Source: Trachelipus rathkii (lineage: Eukaryota > Arthropoda > Malacostraca > Isopoda > Trachelipodidae). Taken from it: DNA of 45,791 bases. Both the position numbers and the translations under genes were made by a program. Below, piece by piece: positions 15,020-28,724 of the stretch; position 1 is the stretch's first letter, and each line of letters starts with the position of its first letter. The notes beneath the pieces were generated by a model. The model did no database searches. It had not been told where the DNA came from and saw only the letters and a list, made by a program, of their open reading frames with translations. The stretch spans positions 1 to 45,791 of the forward strand of contig JABUQX010123981.1 in NCBI GenBank assembly GCA_015478945.1. The letters are read 5' to 3'.

Positions 15020-17352
15020 TGGCCTACCGATTGGACATTTCTATCAGCAGAACTGCATATTTTAAAATAGAACCTGTACATTTATTACATTTATTAGTGA
15101 TTATACAGTGTAATCTAAACAAATCTAGCTATTCATTCTTTAACAATTTTTATTCTTATGATTTATTATTAATTAATCTTCTTTCTTTAATTGTTGTCAA
15201 GAATAATTTTATTCATTATACAATGGTATTTTTACTCTCAGCGTAAGCGATAGATTAGATGTCGAGCAAGAACGTTGTGTGACGTCTAGTCACGAGTGCT
15301 TCGCGTAGTCGTGCTTATCTTTACGAACGAAGTTATGTTATAATAAGTGAGTAAGTTCAAGTAGATAAAGTAAAAATTGCTGTTGCTAAAGATTAGAGTC
15401 GAGTACGGTATATATAGTTAGTCGAAAATTCCTTATTAAGTGATATAGATTGGAGCGGAAATAATTATTTATTTTGCAACTCACTTCATATTAATCAAAT
15501 ACGATTGAAGGTAAAAAAGTTTCTACTTAATTGTGTAATTTTAATTTCTGAGTTTAAATATGTTTAATACTTATATATTTTTTTATTTTTCTACTGAACT
15601 TTTTTTAATAACGTATATCTAACATTATACATTATATCTTTGTAATAATCGTATATTTAATAATCATGAACTGTTATATATTAAATCATCTAGTATCCTT
15701 TCTCTGTTATTTAATACAACTCACCTTATTTGATTCTTAATTTTAAATAGATGTTTTATCGGTCATGTTGTAAAACTTTTGCATGTTTCCTGTTTGACTA
15801 TTAAATAATTTAATTCAAAATTTATATTTTATTCTATATACAATTAATATAAACAATGTTTCTTACACTTTTTATAATTTTTTTTAATAATAAGATTATT
15901 ACTATAATAAGAACGCCTTTCTGACCTAAAGAGAAAAAGGATTTGTGTATTACTTTATATAATCTTTTATATTTCAAAAAATAGGACCTACCTTTTCTAT
16001 TTTCCTCAAATCATAAATGGTGCAAGTAATTTTTGGTACAAAATATATTTTTAAACGAATATAAGAAATATATATAATATAAAAGTTTTGATGTTTTGTT
16101 CTATTACAAAATTATGTCTATGAATCAAATAGATATGGATGGTGGTGAGGGGTGTGATAGTTGAGTGGTTTGATTTACTATTTACTCTAGCTTAATGTGG
16201 TTTGTACAATAATACGCATATTTATTTAACTATTATATTTTATCTTTAAAAAGAAATAAGCATAAAAATTTTAGTATACAAAAATTCGTTTAACATACAA
16301 ATAATAAAACAGAAAAAAATAAAAAAATAATAAAATAAATAATAATAATTTGAAAATTAAATTAAAAAATTAATTGAAAAAAAAAATTAAACAAGATAAT
16401 GTAAATAATGAAACTTTATTAAAAATATAATACAATATTTTAGTTGACTTTATAAAAAGATCTAACTATTTCTTTATAAATAAATGTCAAGTCTTTTAAC
16501 TTTTTTGATCATCTATTTTTATTTGCTACACGTGTCTTCCTCCTGTCCTATTTAATAACGCTTCCTCTTTAACTTTTTCCCATATCTATATTGTCAATTT
16601 CAATGTTTTTGTGTGTCTGCAGTCATTTTTTCAGCGTAGCGACACAGTTAAGCATCGACTTAGCGTTGAGGTTACCTTATAAGAACTTGTGGTGTTATAT
16701 ACACTATAAAATTTCATACTTCTAACATGATCAATTATTCCCAAGGTAATATGGAGCCAGCCATCCAATACTCGACATGGGCGTATGATCGACATATCGA
16801 TAATAATACTTGCTGTACAGTGGTTAATATTTATTATAATTAAGTAAAGGGTGTTACCAATAGTTTCAGTCAATTCTATCATCAATAGTCCAAGGTTTAT
16901 GGGTTCAGTACCCAACACCTACAAGTGGTAAGTTACGTAGTGTCTAAACTTATTACTCTTCTGTATCGAGGAATCATTTATAAGAGGATTGTATACCAAG
17001 TTTCATTGTTCTACGGTCAATTTCCTACTTGGAGGGGCACCTCAGTGGGGTAGCGTCACCGGCCATGTAACTTTGGCTGCGACCGAGGATACCTTTATAA
17101 GAAGGGTGTATATACCCAAATAGTATTCCCATCGTATTCCCTAAGCTATAAAATTGGCAACAACGATATTAATTATATATATATAGCCTCGTTAACCTCA
17201 AATCGTACGTCACCCTCTATGTGGGTGTCAAGTTTGAGGGAAGATAAGCATTGTAGCAAACTTACTATATATAAGTCTTTAACTAGGTCCTTAGCGGTAT
17301 ACGAGTACGGTGTCACTGTCGTTTTATTAAGCGGGCCAATTAATATAACGAG
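15020..17352. other. A+T-rich gene-less stretch
   Basis: Mostly A+T-rich with no gene. The segment 16630-17340 is more mixed in composition. It contains a 95-codon - frame (16631-16918) that starts with GTG and resembles nothing I know. Confidence 0.5.
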
Positions 17353-17545
17353 GATATATATGTAATATAATTATAATTTATAAATATAATTATAATATAA
17401 ATATATATATTAAATTATCCTATAAATATATATAATAATTATTAATTATTTAATATTATATATATAATATTATAATACTAAATTATATAATATATATATA
17501 TTATTATATTAATATATCTATAATATATTATTTTATTATTATTTA
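17353..17545. repeat. (TA)/(AAT) low-complexity block
   Basis: About 190 bases with almost no G or C, made of irregular TATA, AATTATTA and TTAT motifs. It can fold on itself in many registers. Confidence 0.9.
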
Positions 17546-18486
17546 TGTTTCTGCTGTTTAACGTACCTGCTTAAATTTGGTACAGTTGTTTTTTCACATA
17601 TTTAATAGATCGTTAGGGAATAAGATTACTTACGCTTTTGTAGTCTCATAAACTGACTCGTTACAACAAAATCGAGTCTTGTATCTAGTCGGGACGATGG
17701 GCCTGGTGTCGTATTATTCGACGATCACATACTATAAGTATACTTATTAAGTATACAGATAAAATATTAAATAATACAACATAATATTATTTGTTAAAAC
17801 ATTAAAATTATAATTTAACTGTTTGACTACATAATAAATAAATAAAAGAATGTGTCAATAAATACATCATCAAAAAGAGTATAGTATTTTATTAATTTAA
17901 AGACAATATAAAATATATATATTTATATTCCTGCCCATTTAGTAGCTTATTAGTATAGTTTTTTAATTTTCATCGTAAAGCAGGAATTACTATTTTAATG
18001 AAAATCGACAGAAGTTACTTTTTCTTAATTAAATCTTCAATAAATTTATGTTAATATAAATAAAATATGGAGGCCTATTATTTCACATTTATGCATATAC
18101 ATACAATAATTTCGGACTAAAAATTACTAAATACTACTTTCCCTTTTATATATATTAACTATATATATAATATATATATAAAATATTTATATTGCAAATT
18201 CTCGATAAGATTATAAATATTCATAATATATAATGCAAATTTTGTAGATATAACTTGTAATACATGTGCTAGTGAGGAATAGTCAACCTATATACCACTC
18301 TACAGCAATATAGCGTATAAAAACATCAAACCTCCTAGGTATTCCTTGATGCACATACTGTATATATAACTATATACTATTATATATTATAAATTGAAAT
18401 ATAATTAGGTTAAACTCTATAACGTATGGTTAAGCCAAAATTTTTTACTTTTTAATCACAGTAGAGGTATTCACAAATTTTGCCAT
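17546..18486. other. A+T-rich spacer between two TA blocks
   Basis: No gene and no defined repeat apart from short TA tracts around 18147-18185. Confidence 0.5.
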
Positions 18487-18710
18487 ATATATATAATTAC
18501 CTCTAATAATATTATAACTATATTACTATAAAATTATATAATTATATTATAAATATATATATAAATATACTATATATATAGTATATATATATATATATAT
18601 TATATATAATAATTATTTATTAATAGTATATATATATTTTAATAATTAATATATATATATACTATTATATTTAACTATATAATTAACATAATATATATTA
18701 TATATATTAT
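18487..18710. repeat. Long imperfect (TA)n block
   Basis: About 220 bases dominated by TATATA, including an uninterrupted stretch near 18582-18607. The run just before it is self-complementary, so the block could extrude hairpins. Confidence 0.9.
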
Positions 18711-21700
18711 CTCTAGGCGTATTTAAAACATAAGGGTATAGGCTAAGATAATGTGAATAGAGGTGCCTACTAGAACACAGGGGTCATTCATTTGAGCTTT
18801 TTTCCGCTATAAAGATTAATTTAAATGGGTAAGTAAAATAAATATTAGTGCTCCGATTTAATGATTTAAAGCGAGTCGATACAAAGCAAAACTGAATGAT
18901 TAATATAATAAATAAAAAGATACAATAATTTATAGAAAATCTTATACTGACTGCAATATTTATTAATCGAATAATTAAATATCATTTAAAAATTGCTCCT
19001 TCTCAACTTACTTTCCCTTATTTATAGGGGAGAAGCGAAGATGGAACGTATCGCGGGTAGATCTTCAGTAAAATTGTCATAGAAATATTCTCAGGTCAGC
19101 TCAAACGTCATACCTGTACAGCTGTATTCGAAATAACGGCGGCGCTGTCAGAGTTCAGATAAATTAACAGCAAATATTTCTCAATGGCAGTGAGTGGTAA
19201 AACTTTCTCTCCACTATGAATATTATCTCTCATTTCTCTTATCATATTAGTTCAATCTATCTCTCATATCTCTAAATCTTGCTATATTATCCTTATTCTT
19301 ATATTAAATCTAAGACTCAATTATCTACATTTATTGTACGTTATAATGATAAATTTAATTTACGTATTATAACTTATGGTGGCAAAGAGTAGAAATAAAT
19401 ATTAAGCATAATATATGCATGTGTAACTTAGTTTGAGTGAATAGAGGGCATGTGAAAAAGGATGTAGTGCTAATTTGAATTTATTTTGAATATAACTCTA
19501 TCTTTAGATATATATAAGTGTTGTTTTACCATTTACATGAATACTTAAAGAACAACCTCCATTATAATGGCTGTAATATAATTAAAAATATATAAATATA
19601 TTGAATTTATCTAAAAATTCTGTTGTAGGTCAAAATTTCCGAATAGTCAGGCTTATGTAGTATTCTTAATGCATAGAATGTAACACTATCACAATTAAAC
19701 ATACTATTATTCAATAAGAATGTGATAACAATTATAATTTTATCCATATCACATTCAATAAAAGGACGTTCATATGAGCAAAGTACTTTACTAGCATGTA
19801 TCTGGTTGCAAATAAAATACTTATATAAGTACACAATAAAAAAGTATATGTATAATATATACATTTTATAAATATTATGTTATCTATACTCTGCACTCAT
19901 TAATATACGTAAATTAAATATTATCGAATACATATATGTAATAGATAGATAGATACAATTAATAAGTATTAAAGATAGATAGAGAGAGTTATAGAGAGAG
20001 AATATTCAAGAAATCTATATAATTATATATTATTTCTATAAAATTTCATTAACATATCATTTTAGAATATAATATTCCTATAATAAGACTAACCATAAGA
20101 AAGACTAGAAAGTTATATTAGTTAACTCTAGAAATATAATATTTAATATAAATAAGTACTTTATATTTATTTCAAGTCACTATAATTACTAAACTATGAT
20201 CAATAAATATGTGTATTGATAAGCGTCACTATTTATAGTTGCTATTTATTATATGATATGTCTAGTGATAGTAAATAGGGTGATTCCGGTTCGGACTTTA
20301 TCCATCTTAGGTGGTAGAATGTATTGAGACGCATATCGGTTCTGTAATCTAATACATCTGTTACAAAGCTACTATATCTTGCTTACACTAATTCTACACG
20401 TCATTAGTTATGGTAGAGACACACCGTGATTCATAAATATGAAACAACTAAAAGCATCAGTACATTGGTATTTAGAAGTCAATTGGAATAAGATTAGACT
20501 TTTAAACTTAGATTACTATTACTTAAATATGAATAGGCATTATTGGTGACCGCACCTAAAAGGAAATAAGATATAAGCTCCTATTCAGAGTAGTTGTATA
20601 CTACATTGCAGTTACTTTAATTGGGAGGACTGTATTATTATTATATGCTAAATACACTATATCGAATGATGGTTTATTTATTACGTAATGTTATTATTTA
20701 GTTTGACGGCATAGAATTATATTTATATAGAGACTGAAAAAAATGTAAATTGGGGAATAAGGTACCGATCTGACTACACGAAAAACTCATGCTGAAATAG
20801 CCAAATGATTTATTTATATCCAACCCATGTGAAAGGTAAAAGGGAGCTTTCAAAAAGTCGATAATTTATAGCGAAATAAAGTAATACGAAGGTAATAATA
20901 TAAAATACACATGAAAACCAAATAAGCTGATTTAAAGAAATTTATCAAAACAACTGTAATAAATACAGGAAAATACAGGACATTTCAGTTCTATTAATCA
21001 TACGCAACAGCATTGGTGCCACATTAAGACATACGATACTGCACACAAATTCGTTGTATATTCGAGATCTTCTTATAGTCACATGATATTTGACACACCG
21101 TAGTCAACATGCATAAGTAGATCCACGACAAGGATTCTATCATTTTTGTTAATACTGATGAACTGTTGCACACTGCGACTGGATTGACACGTCTAATCTC
21201 ATAATCATATAATCGACATATTAGAATACTATTTATCCATTAATCATAAATATATATTAAAATTTAAATATTATTCAATTATATAAATAACAATAGTATA
21301 AAATTAATATAATATAATAAACTCAATAGTATTAAATTATGTGATATAAATTAAATAGTATAAGTAAGGACTTATGAGATGATTAGGTTATAATAGTGTA
21401 ATATTATTATTATATTAATCTAGCATAAATATTTATCCATATATATGATTAGATAATGGTGTAAGTATAGATTAATTAATTAATGAGCTAATTAAGAGAA
21501 ATGATCGTAGTGATTGATTGTAATCAGTTACATGTGTATGAGAGTAAATTATTATGGCACTTATATTAATCATTACTTATGTCATATACTTATTTATGAC
21601 AAATGATATATAATAATTAATCTAAATTATGCTATTATGTGTCACTATCATTCATCATATCTAATAATCTAGCTATTATTATGAGGCGGCTATGACCACT

Positions 21701-22090
21701 CCATAGTTAGATACAGAAAATAATTCACTGATCGTACATCGACTATATTTAAAAAATAATATCATTATTTTACATTAGTTGTCATATAAATATATAATTT
21801 ATTATTATTTAATAGAATGTTTATTATATGAGTACAAATTTATATATTTGAGGATTTATTCTCTTATCAGCGATACTATTTACCAAGCTATAATTGGACT
21901 CTTCACAACTGCTATGTGAAGTGTGATCATATTATGTCGTAAGGGTTAAAAGTTATAAGTAAATAGAATTGAATTTGAAGATGTCTTATTGCTATATATT
22001 AAGTGTAAATATATTATATATTAATTAAAAGTTTACTAATTCTATTGAATTTAATTAAAGTGTGGTGTCCTTATAGTAAATGTTCGAGAC
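18711..22090. other. A+T-rich gene-less stretch across the skew transition
   Basis: No supportable gene. An 85-codon - frame (19607-19864) is A+T-driven low complexity. This stretch lies between the C-biased left part and the G-biased right part of the window. It contains GATA repeats at 19942-19984. Confidence 0.5.
19942..19984. repeat. Short GATA microsatellites
   Basis: Two short runs of GATA units (19942-19955 and about 19973-19984), followed by GA-rich sequence to about 20000. Confidence 0.8.
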
Positions 22091-25000
22091 TAAAAATCAT
22101 ATACCGAGTATTTTATATTTATATATCGTATAGTTAGCCTTTACTCCAAACTGGGCGAATATAATCGATGACATATCACGCGCCAAATGTGGAGTTGCTA
22201 TAGAATGCGCGAGAGGAATCTGGCCTATAGCGGAATGGAGACTGAGAAGTAATAGTCCACGAATTGAACATAGAGCAGCGAAGGAGGAGATACATGCAGA
22301 CTTACGAAATGCGATGAACAGCAAAAGAGTAAATTTCTACACACTTCTGACTAAGACCGGTACGAACCACGTGTAAAGTAGAGAGTGTAGCTAAGTGTGC
22401 TTGAAGTATACGACTACGTGAAGCTTAGTGGATAAAAGTTTATTGAACACACGGGCATTAACATGGATCACTCCTTAAAGTTAATTATTTAATTTGATTT
22501 GAGGTAAGATACTTATGAATAGTGTCTCATTAAAGCTACGCTGATTTGCTCGACTACCGTTAACAGCTTACTTCATGAGATTAATACTAATTTTTTGTAC
22601 GCTCAGCTCTATGTCTAAATTGTTTTCTACTCATTTTTTTTCTCGATTCCTGCACACTCTAGTAATTTCTGTCCTGTGTATTTATTTAACAATTATCTAT
22701 GATTTTTTATCTATTCACAGTAGGTTTTAAAATTATCAATTTGGAATGACGAGAAATGACTTCTGAGAAGATGTTTTCGTGATATGCTGATAATCAAATT
22801 ACGTACATACAGAATAACATACGAATAATACGTATTCAAGAGATGCTCCCTCTTCTAATTTGTAATAAAAATGAATCTATTGTGAATAGTAAATATAAGG
22901 AAATTGTAGACGATGTCTGACGTCTTCTTTGGATTCTGGCATGACATATTTATTATCATTAGAGTGATGCCTTAATAGAACTCCCTTATGTCTATAGGTG
23001 CAGCTTAGGCTTGCAGAGTAATGGAAAACGGCTTCTCGCAACTTTGCGGTCCTCTGCACTCGATTATTTCAGATTGTGAAAATTGATAAATCATGGCTAG
23101 CTAAGAGCGAGTGAAGGTTGTATGGAGATGTACGGAGTATGGGGGCGGGAGAGATAAATAAGAACGAGAGTTATGAGGTTAGGAGCGAATCGTAGAAGGG
23201 TAATGGAACATGCAGGAGAGTTGTCCTCTGGCAGCAAGGCAGAGAGGTGGAGAAGTGGAAGGATGACGCAACATAATTCTTTAGAGGGGTTGAGGTATTG
23301 GAAGAGAGAATGAATGTAATCCTGCGTCGTCGAGCGGTAGGTGGTTGACAGTGGGTGATCGCCAGACGCTTAGAAGGTAAGAGGTTACGAGCGAGATGAA
23401 GCGAGGCTAGAGATATACTGGGCACAGGGTATAGAAGTGTTGGGGCATCACAGAGTAGTGGAGGATACACGTAGAAGCTGTAGTATTCGTGAGTGACCTC
23501 AAAATTGTGCGAGGGGAGAGACTATTAGTACGTTAGTAGGGTATCAGAGAGAGGTAGCATCGTGAGCTTGTACAGTATAGATCAATTCTACGTTTGTCAC
23601 GACAGAGAACAAACAACTTCAAATATGGAAAGCTTTGAAGTGGCCAATCTATTGGTTGTATGGGAGCCGATGGTGGCAATTGCAGACTAGAAAGAAGAGA
23701 TGGACCGCGATCTTTGGATGTATTAGAGTGCACTTATTGCTGAGGTCGGGTATGGCTTACAATGGAGAGTAGTGGTGCGTAGCAAGGATAGATATAACTT
23801 CCAAGCGAGGTGAGAGAGCGAGAGCGGGTAGTGATGTGCCTGCTCAGCATATGCTAAGCGGAAAGATTGAGAATATGAGATATGTAGGCAGAGCGAAGTG
23901 ATGGAATAAAGATGGTACAATCTTGGACAGTAGTATTCTGCTCAGAGAAAGCGTGAGATGATTCTTTTAGCTACCTAAGATCGCGTATCGTATCAGAACA
24001 TCGATGATTAATAGTGTCAAGAATACATTCGATCAGAGAGGAGCTGGTCTGTTTGTTATGGGTCGCTGGATGACAGAAGCTTCAAGAAGACAGTTGACAC
24101 TCGGATACATGCAAAGTACACGTATCGTAGATAGAGTAAATTCTGTTGATGACTGTGATAATAGGACTATAATCTCAGAACTCTCCAGAGGCGAATATGA
24201 CAGATTATTCAGCAGAACGGATAATCAGATCGCATAGGCTATTAGGTACCCACCGAGGAACACAACTGGCAATGATGTGGCATGGATACTTTAAGTGGAG
24301 ATAGCCTCATGTGCGTGAACGACGTAGTGACTTCTACAGACCGTAGAGGCAACTAGAGCAAGTAGAGCATTATGAGCATATAAATGTGGAGGCACACGTG
24401 AGAGAGCTGAGTGACATCGGAGAATAATCAGATATTAACATGGATTGAGAGATGAATATACTATAGCTGCTGTAGATACGCGTAAGAGAGGGTGGTGTTA
24501 GAGAGCGGATGTGACCGAATGGTAAATACGTTCTGGCTTAGCGCTGCACAGGTTATCTGTTACAACATAGCGCGAATAGGCGAGCTGGTAGGATTATAAG
24601 ATTGAGTGTTCGCTCTGTCACGTATTTAGGATGCGTTTTGACAAGGGACCAATAGAGCGAGGTCGAGAGTGAGACCGATTTTGTTGAGAAGATATCAGGG
24701 TAAATAAATATGATTAATGTATGTAAAATATTATAGTGTATGCTACACAATAATAAGCAAGAGCATTGAAGACCATTCCAGTTTTGAAACTATACAGTAA
24801 CACCAGAGGATGTGAGAACAGAATGGCGCAATTAGCTAGAAGTAGCTGGACAAATTTTTGCTGAAGAGAATGTTGATAAAAAAAGACCAAGAAGTGAGCG
24901 GTGTTGAAAGTGTGAATCATAAGAGTTTCTTGTACTATGTGTTCCAGGACTTTGAATTAAACAAAGTCACCACTGCAGTCTTGTAGCAGAAGAGTTCTGC

Positions 25001-27216
25001 TAGAGAAGATCCGGTTTATTGTAAATTTCTGTGGACTCGTAAGGAGGCAGTGGCTATATGTGTTGTCTTCGCAGTTAATTTTAGTCTTGGAAGGATAGTG
25101 GGAGAGGAAAGTCCTGTTACGAAGACTTAATAATATAATCCGGAGATGACGGAATTTGCATGCTCGCGTGACAATATAACTATTCCACTCTGCGAGATAT
25201 GGTGACCTGGCTTCTAGGTCGTTAAACCTGAGATATTGGAGAATCGAGAGAGATTAAGATAGAACTAGTCTTACACTCGGTGTGTGTGACTGTGGGATGA
25301 CTCGAGAAATAATTTACCACACATAAAGACTATTGCGAATGTGCTTATATTCTATTGTGGTCTTGGTGTGTATAGTGAGACGTCTGCTAGTCAAAGAATT
25401 TTTCGAGTATGTTGACTGCGTATTATGGCGAACTTGTGAAACGTTGTATTGGTCTGAGCTAACATTTTTAATGTTTTTGGATCCATATGGAATATATGAA
25501 TATTTGCCTCACTTGGCTTCATGCGTTTTACATAACGCTATAAGCAGATTAATTCTTTTATGTAATCAAGAAACTAGAAAATGAGCATAGTCTGCATAGC
25601 AACAGCCAATTCACTGCGCATGGTCTCGAAAAATATTTATCTTCACACACTCACGACTCGAGTTTTCGGTTTTTGTCGAGGCTTCGGCAGCACTCAGCGA
25701 GTGTACAAGTAAGAAAGGTGCATAGCATGTGTGTAATAATAATACGAAAGTGTTTATTTCGATATAACAATAGACTGATTGTCCGATACAACATGTTGAA
25801 ATCAAGAGGATAACTACTCTGATATCAACGCTGGATGCGTGATATCAGGATGGGGATGAACTAAAGAGAGGCGGCAGTCGTAGGTACTTTTTGGAATGCC
25901 TATATAGTCGACTCTGCATGCGTTCGAGAAGTACATACCAGTCGTACTTTAACGTGTGCGTGCTTCGCTGAGAGAGTATGCCAGAGGCATAGAGAGTGTG
26001 ATGCTCGCTGCATATCAGAAATCATTGTTGGATAATATAGTATCATTTACCATAATTAAATTTATCTACGAAATTAATTATTGTAATATATATGGGGAAA
26101 TGAGGTAATAGCTCGATATAGATAATTAGGAGGGAAGAAATGATATTACATCCACGGCGAACGTGATACTTCAAGGAGGTGCACGATTATACCTCATGCC
26201 GAGACGTGTGACAAGAACCGATAAGAGTTAAGACGCCGCTATACGCTATAGTAGCTCATTGAGTACGAAACCGACATCAATCCATCATTATCAGAATACG
26301 GCACGTAGGTAGACCAGTGATCTCTCATTCTATAGATAGGAGGACGACTCACATGCATTTACTATAGTATGTATGGTATCTACCATGTCAAACGCGAAGG
26401 CGAGGAGAGCGAATAGATGAACTCGCTGGATAGGTACTGGGGCTTCAGAGAGGGTGCTCACCTCACCCTACATATATTTTGTCAATATCTACAGAGATAG
26501 ATTACACTAGTATACTCAAAGATGGATTATTGAGAGGCGGGCTAGAATTATTAAATACTGTTAAACTTGTAGGATATATTATACGTCATCACGGAGCCAC
26601 GTGTATAATAGATGTCAGTAGGCTCGAATTAAGTACTAAAGAATGAAATAAAAATGGATGAATTGCTCACAACATGGATATGAGAAGATGTAACTTTGTA
26701 TTAGTATGCGGCACTTAAGGGTAACAAATACGGTGTTGTGAGATGAATTCATTAATAGCCCTATAAATCAACCAGGCGTCTCCATAACACTCGTGTGCCA
26801 CTTAGGGACTAATGTGATGTAGCGGAGAAGACAAACAACTCATTAGTAGGTGAAGCGCATCAATAGTCAATTCAACATATGGATCAATAACATCGGTACT
26901 GTGCAGGCTTTGAGATTTATATCAGATGATAGAGGCGGACGAGCTCTGTTAAAAAGTGGGTGAGGTCAGTGGTCATCTATATTTAATGTATTCACACAGA
27001 AGCCTTATAGAGGTATTGAAAAGCATAGGATGCAATAAAGAAGGAATAATGTCTTCTGACGTAGACTAAGATTAGAGAAACGTAACCCAGACAGATGGAG
27101 GGAAGCCAGAGAGATGTGAATAAGATAGCCCCTATTAGCTCATGATGAGGAATCTTTATGAGGAATCTGTGAGGGAGTTTAAAAGAGTAAGTATTAAACA
27201 GTCACTCAATATCGCT
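22091..27216. other. Purine-biased stretch without a supportable gene
   Basis: From here the + strand has more G than C (23161-23220: 23 G, 5 C). The - strand is therefore C/T-rich and stop-poor, and short - frames appear in all three registers (23171-23470, 23533-23733, 23723-23920 and others). They are of mixed frame and unrecognisable, so I treat them as by-products. The + frame at 24004-24237 (77 codons) goes against this bias but also matches nothing I know. Confidence 0.45.
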
Positions 27217-27353
27217 CTATTTATGAAGTCTACATAGATTTTGAGAATAGCCGCGATCCATAATAGTCCAGAACGCCGAGGATGGGATCATAGTCACTAT
27301 CCATACGACGAGAAAATACCATACGGAATACTGAGCGGCTGGAAGAGACAGAA

Positions 27354-28241
27354 TCAACGTACTATAAACTTCTCCACATATACCGGAATGAGAGACATTG
27401 CAGCGAATAAGATAAATTGAGAACGGCACTGATAGATAGGAGTATGATGACCGAGTCTGGAAGAAACGGTATGTAGAGTAAGGAATATATCGAAATATTG
27501 AGGCATGAGAAGCGCTGATCTGAGTGCAATGGATAGTCTAGGAGCATATGATTTTAGAGTGTTAAACTGGACAGATCGGTATGAGAAGAGTACGGAATTA
27601 TGCATCGTAATAATCTCTCGTGGGATAGTGTCTGGGAGAGACGTGGAGGATAGGTAAGTAATGGCACACGAAAAAAGAATACACACGGGTAAGAGGCCAT
27701 AGTCAATCATTGCGCGATGCCCGTACTGAGTGATGAATTGCTGTGATAGCTCAAGGAGTTTTCCATCTTGACGGACGCGTGCGGCAGTGTGGGAGTCGCG
27801 AGGTATTTCGACGAGTTCATACGGCAGAGGGTATTGAGCTGATAGAGTTGCATTGAAATGTATTACTAGCAGACTAGTAGCGTGGATGGAAGGATGCGAG
27901 TGGAGATGTGAGATAGCGAGGACTTCACGCGACCAAGTACGACACGTTCGAGAGGAGTGACGGTCCTGATTCAGCAGCTGAAAGTGATTATATATATCTA
28001 AGCCGAAATGTTTGACCGAAGAGATCATGAGAGCAGTATATTTATGCCTCAGCTCGTGCGACGCGTGATCAAAGCTGGAGCATGCAGTCACTCGAGAGAT
28101 GCGCGAGTATTCATGATTGCCGACATAGCGAAAATACTGAGAGAGAAGTAGTTGGTGGCAGGATAATGGAGGTTGAGATGGTAACAGGCGCAAACGAGAC
28201 GGAGAGCGGGAATCTGGCATGGGTAGCGATGCAAGTAGCAT
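27354..28241 (-). CDS. Unrecognised 295-codon frame, possible membrane protein
   Basis: I do not recognise this protein. The frame is open from a GTG at 28254-28256. I chose the first ATG (28239-28241) as the start because the setting looks eukaryotic. It ends in TGA at 27354-27356. Counting from the GTG, hydrophobic stretches lie at residues 3-11 (short, signal-like), about 187-202 and about 281-293, so a membrane protein is possible. The product is rich in Leu, Ser, Arg and His and poor in acidic residues and Lys, which is what a C/T-rich strand would encode by chance. The same frame stays open upstream to 28952 except for one TAA at 28278-28280. The other two - frames carry about 21 and 27 stops over that span by my count. 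That contrast supports coding, or a gene broken by a single stop. No promoter, intron or polyadenylation signal was identified. Confidence 0.3.
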   Translation of the reverse strand: MLLASLPMPDSRSPSRLRLLPSQPPLSCHQLLLSQYFRYVGNHEYSRISRVTACSSFDHASHELRHKYTALMISSVKHFGLDIYNHFQLLNQDRHSSRTCRTWSREVLAISHLHSHPSIHATSLLVIHFNATLSAQYPLPYELVEIPRDSHTAARVRQDGKLLELSQQFITQYGHRAMIDYGLLPVCILFSCAITYLSSTSLPDTIPREIITMHNSVLFSYRSVQFNTLKSYAPRLSIALRSALLMPQYFDIFLTLHTVSSRLGHHTPIYQCRSQFILFAAMSLIPVYVEKFIVR

Positions 28242-28277
28242 GATTAAGAAGCGCACGGGCCGAAAACCGTGAGAACG

Positions 28278-28724
28278 TTACGTAAGAAGTACATGGGAAT
28301 GTCGTAAGGGGCGAAGACGCAGCTGCGTTGCGTGAGCGAGACGAGTCTGTAAGGTGTGTCGTGTAGAGATCTGCAGAATGTTGGAAGTAAGGTCTATTAC
28401 AGAGATGGAGCCGCTCACTCTTGGAGCAAGCACTACGAGAGAGAGTCTAACAAAGATGACTCTGCATAATCTCAATGTAGAGAAGGCTAGTCTCAGTGGA
28501 CGATAGCATCGTACGCGAACAGCAGGACAACTGCTGATGGCAGTAAAGACTATATACTGGAGAAGAGTGTTATACGGATATTTTTGTATTCTACGGACAG
28601 CTCGTCGCGGCGACGAGTAGTATACTCCTCTAAAATACAACCAGAAGAATATGATCAGGACACAACTACGAGATGGAATCTCGGCTTGACGACCCGACAA
28701 TGGGGAGCGGAGAGGGAAGCGCAT
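28278..28724 (-). CDS. Upstream part of the same broken frame, 148 codons
   Basis: This frame starts at ATG 28722-28724 and ends in TAA at 28278-28280. It is in the same register as the 300-codon frame that resumes 21 bases later, with no other stop between them, so the two may be one gene interrupted by one stop. No stop occurs upstream until TAA at 28953-28955, so the true start could lie further 5'. The product is Arg/Leu-rich with hydrophobic stretches at residues 21-31 and 89-99 and matches no family I know. A sequencing error, a real nonsense mutation or a stop-poor chance frame are all possible. Confidence 0.25.
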   Translation of the reverse strand: MRFPLRSPLSGRQAEIPSRSCVLIIFFWLYFRGVYYSSPRRAVRRIQKYPYNTLLQYIVFTAISSCPAVRVRCYRPLRLAFSTLRLCRVIFVRLSLVVLAPRVSGSISVIDLTSNILQISTRHTLQTRLAHATQLRLRPLRHSHVLLT

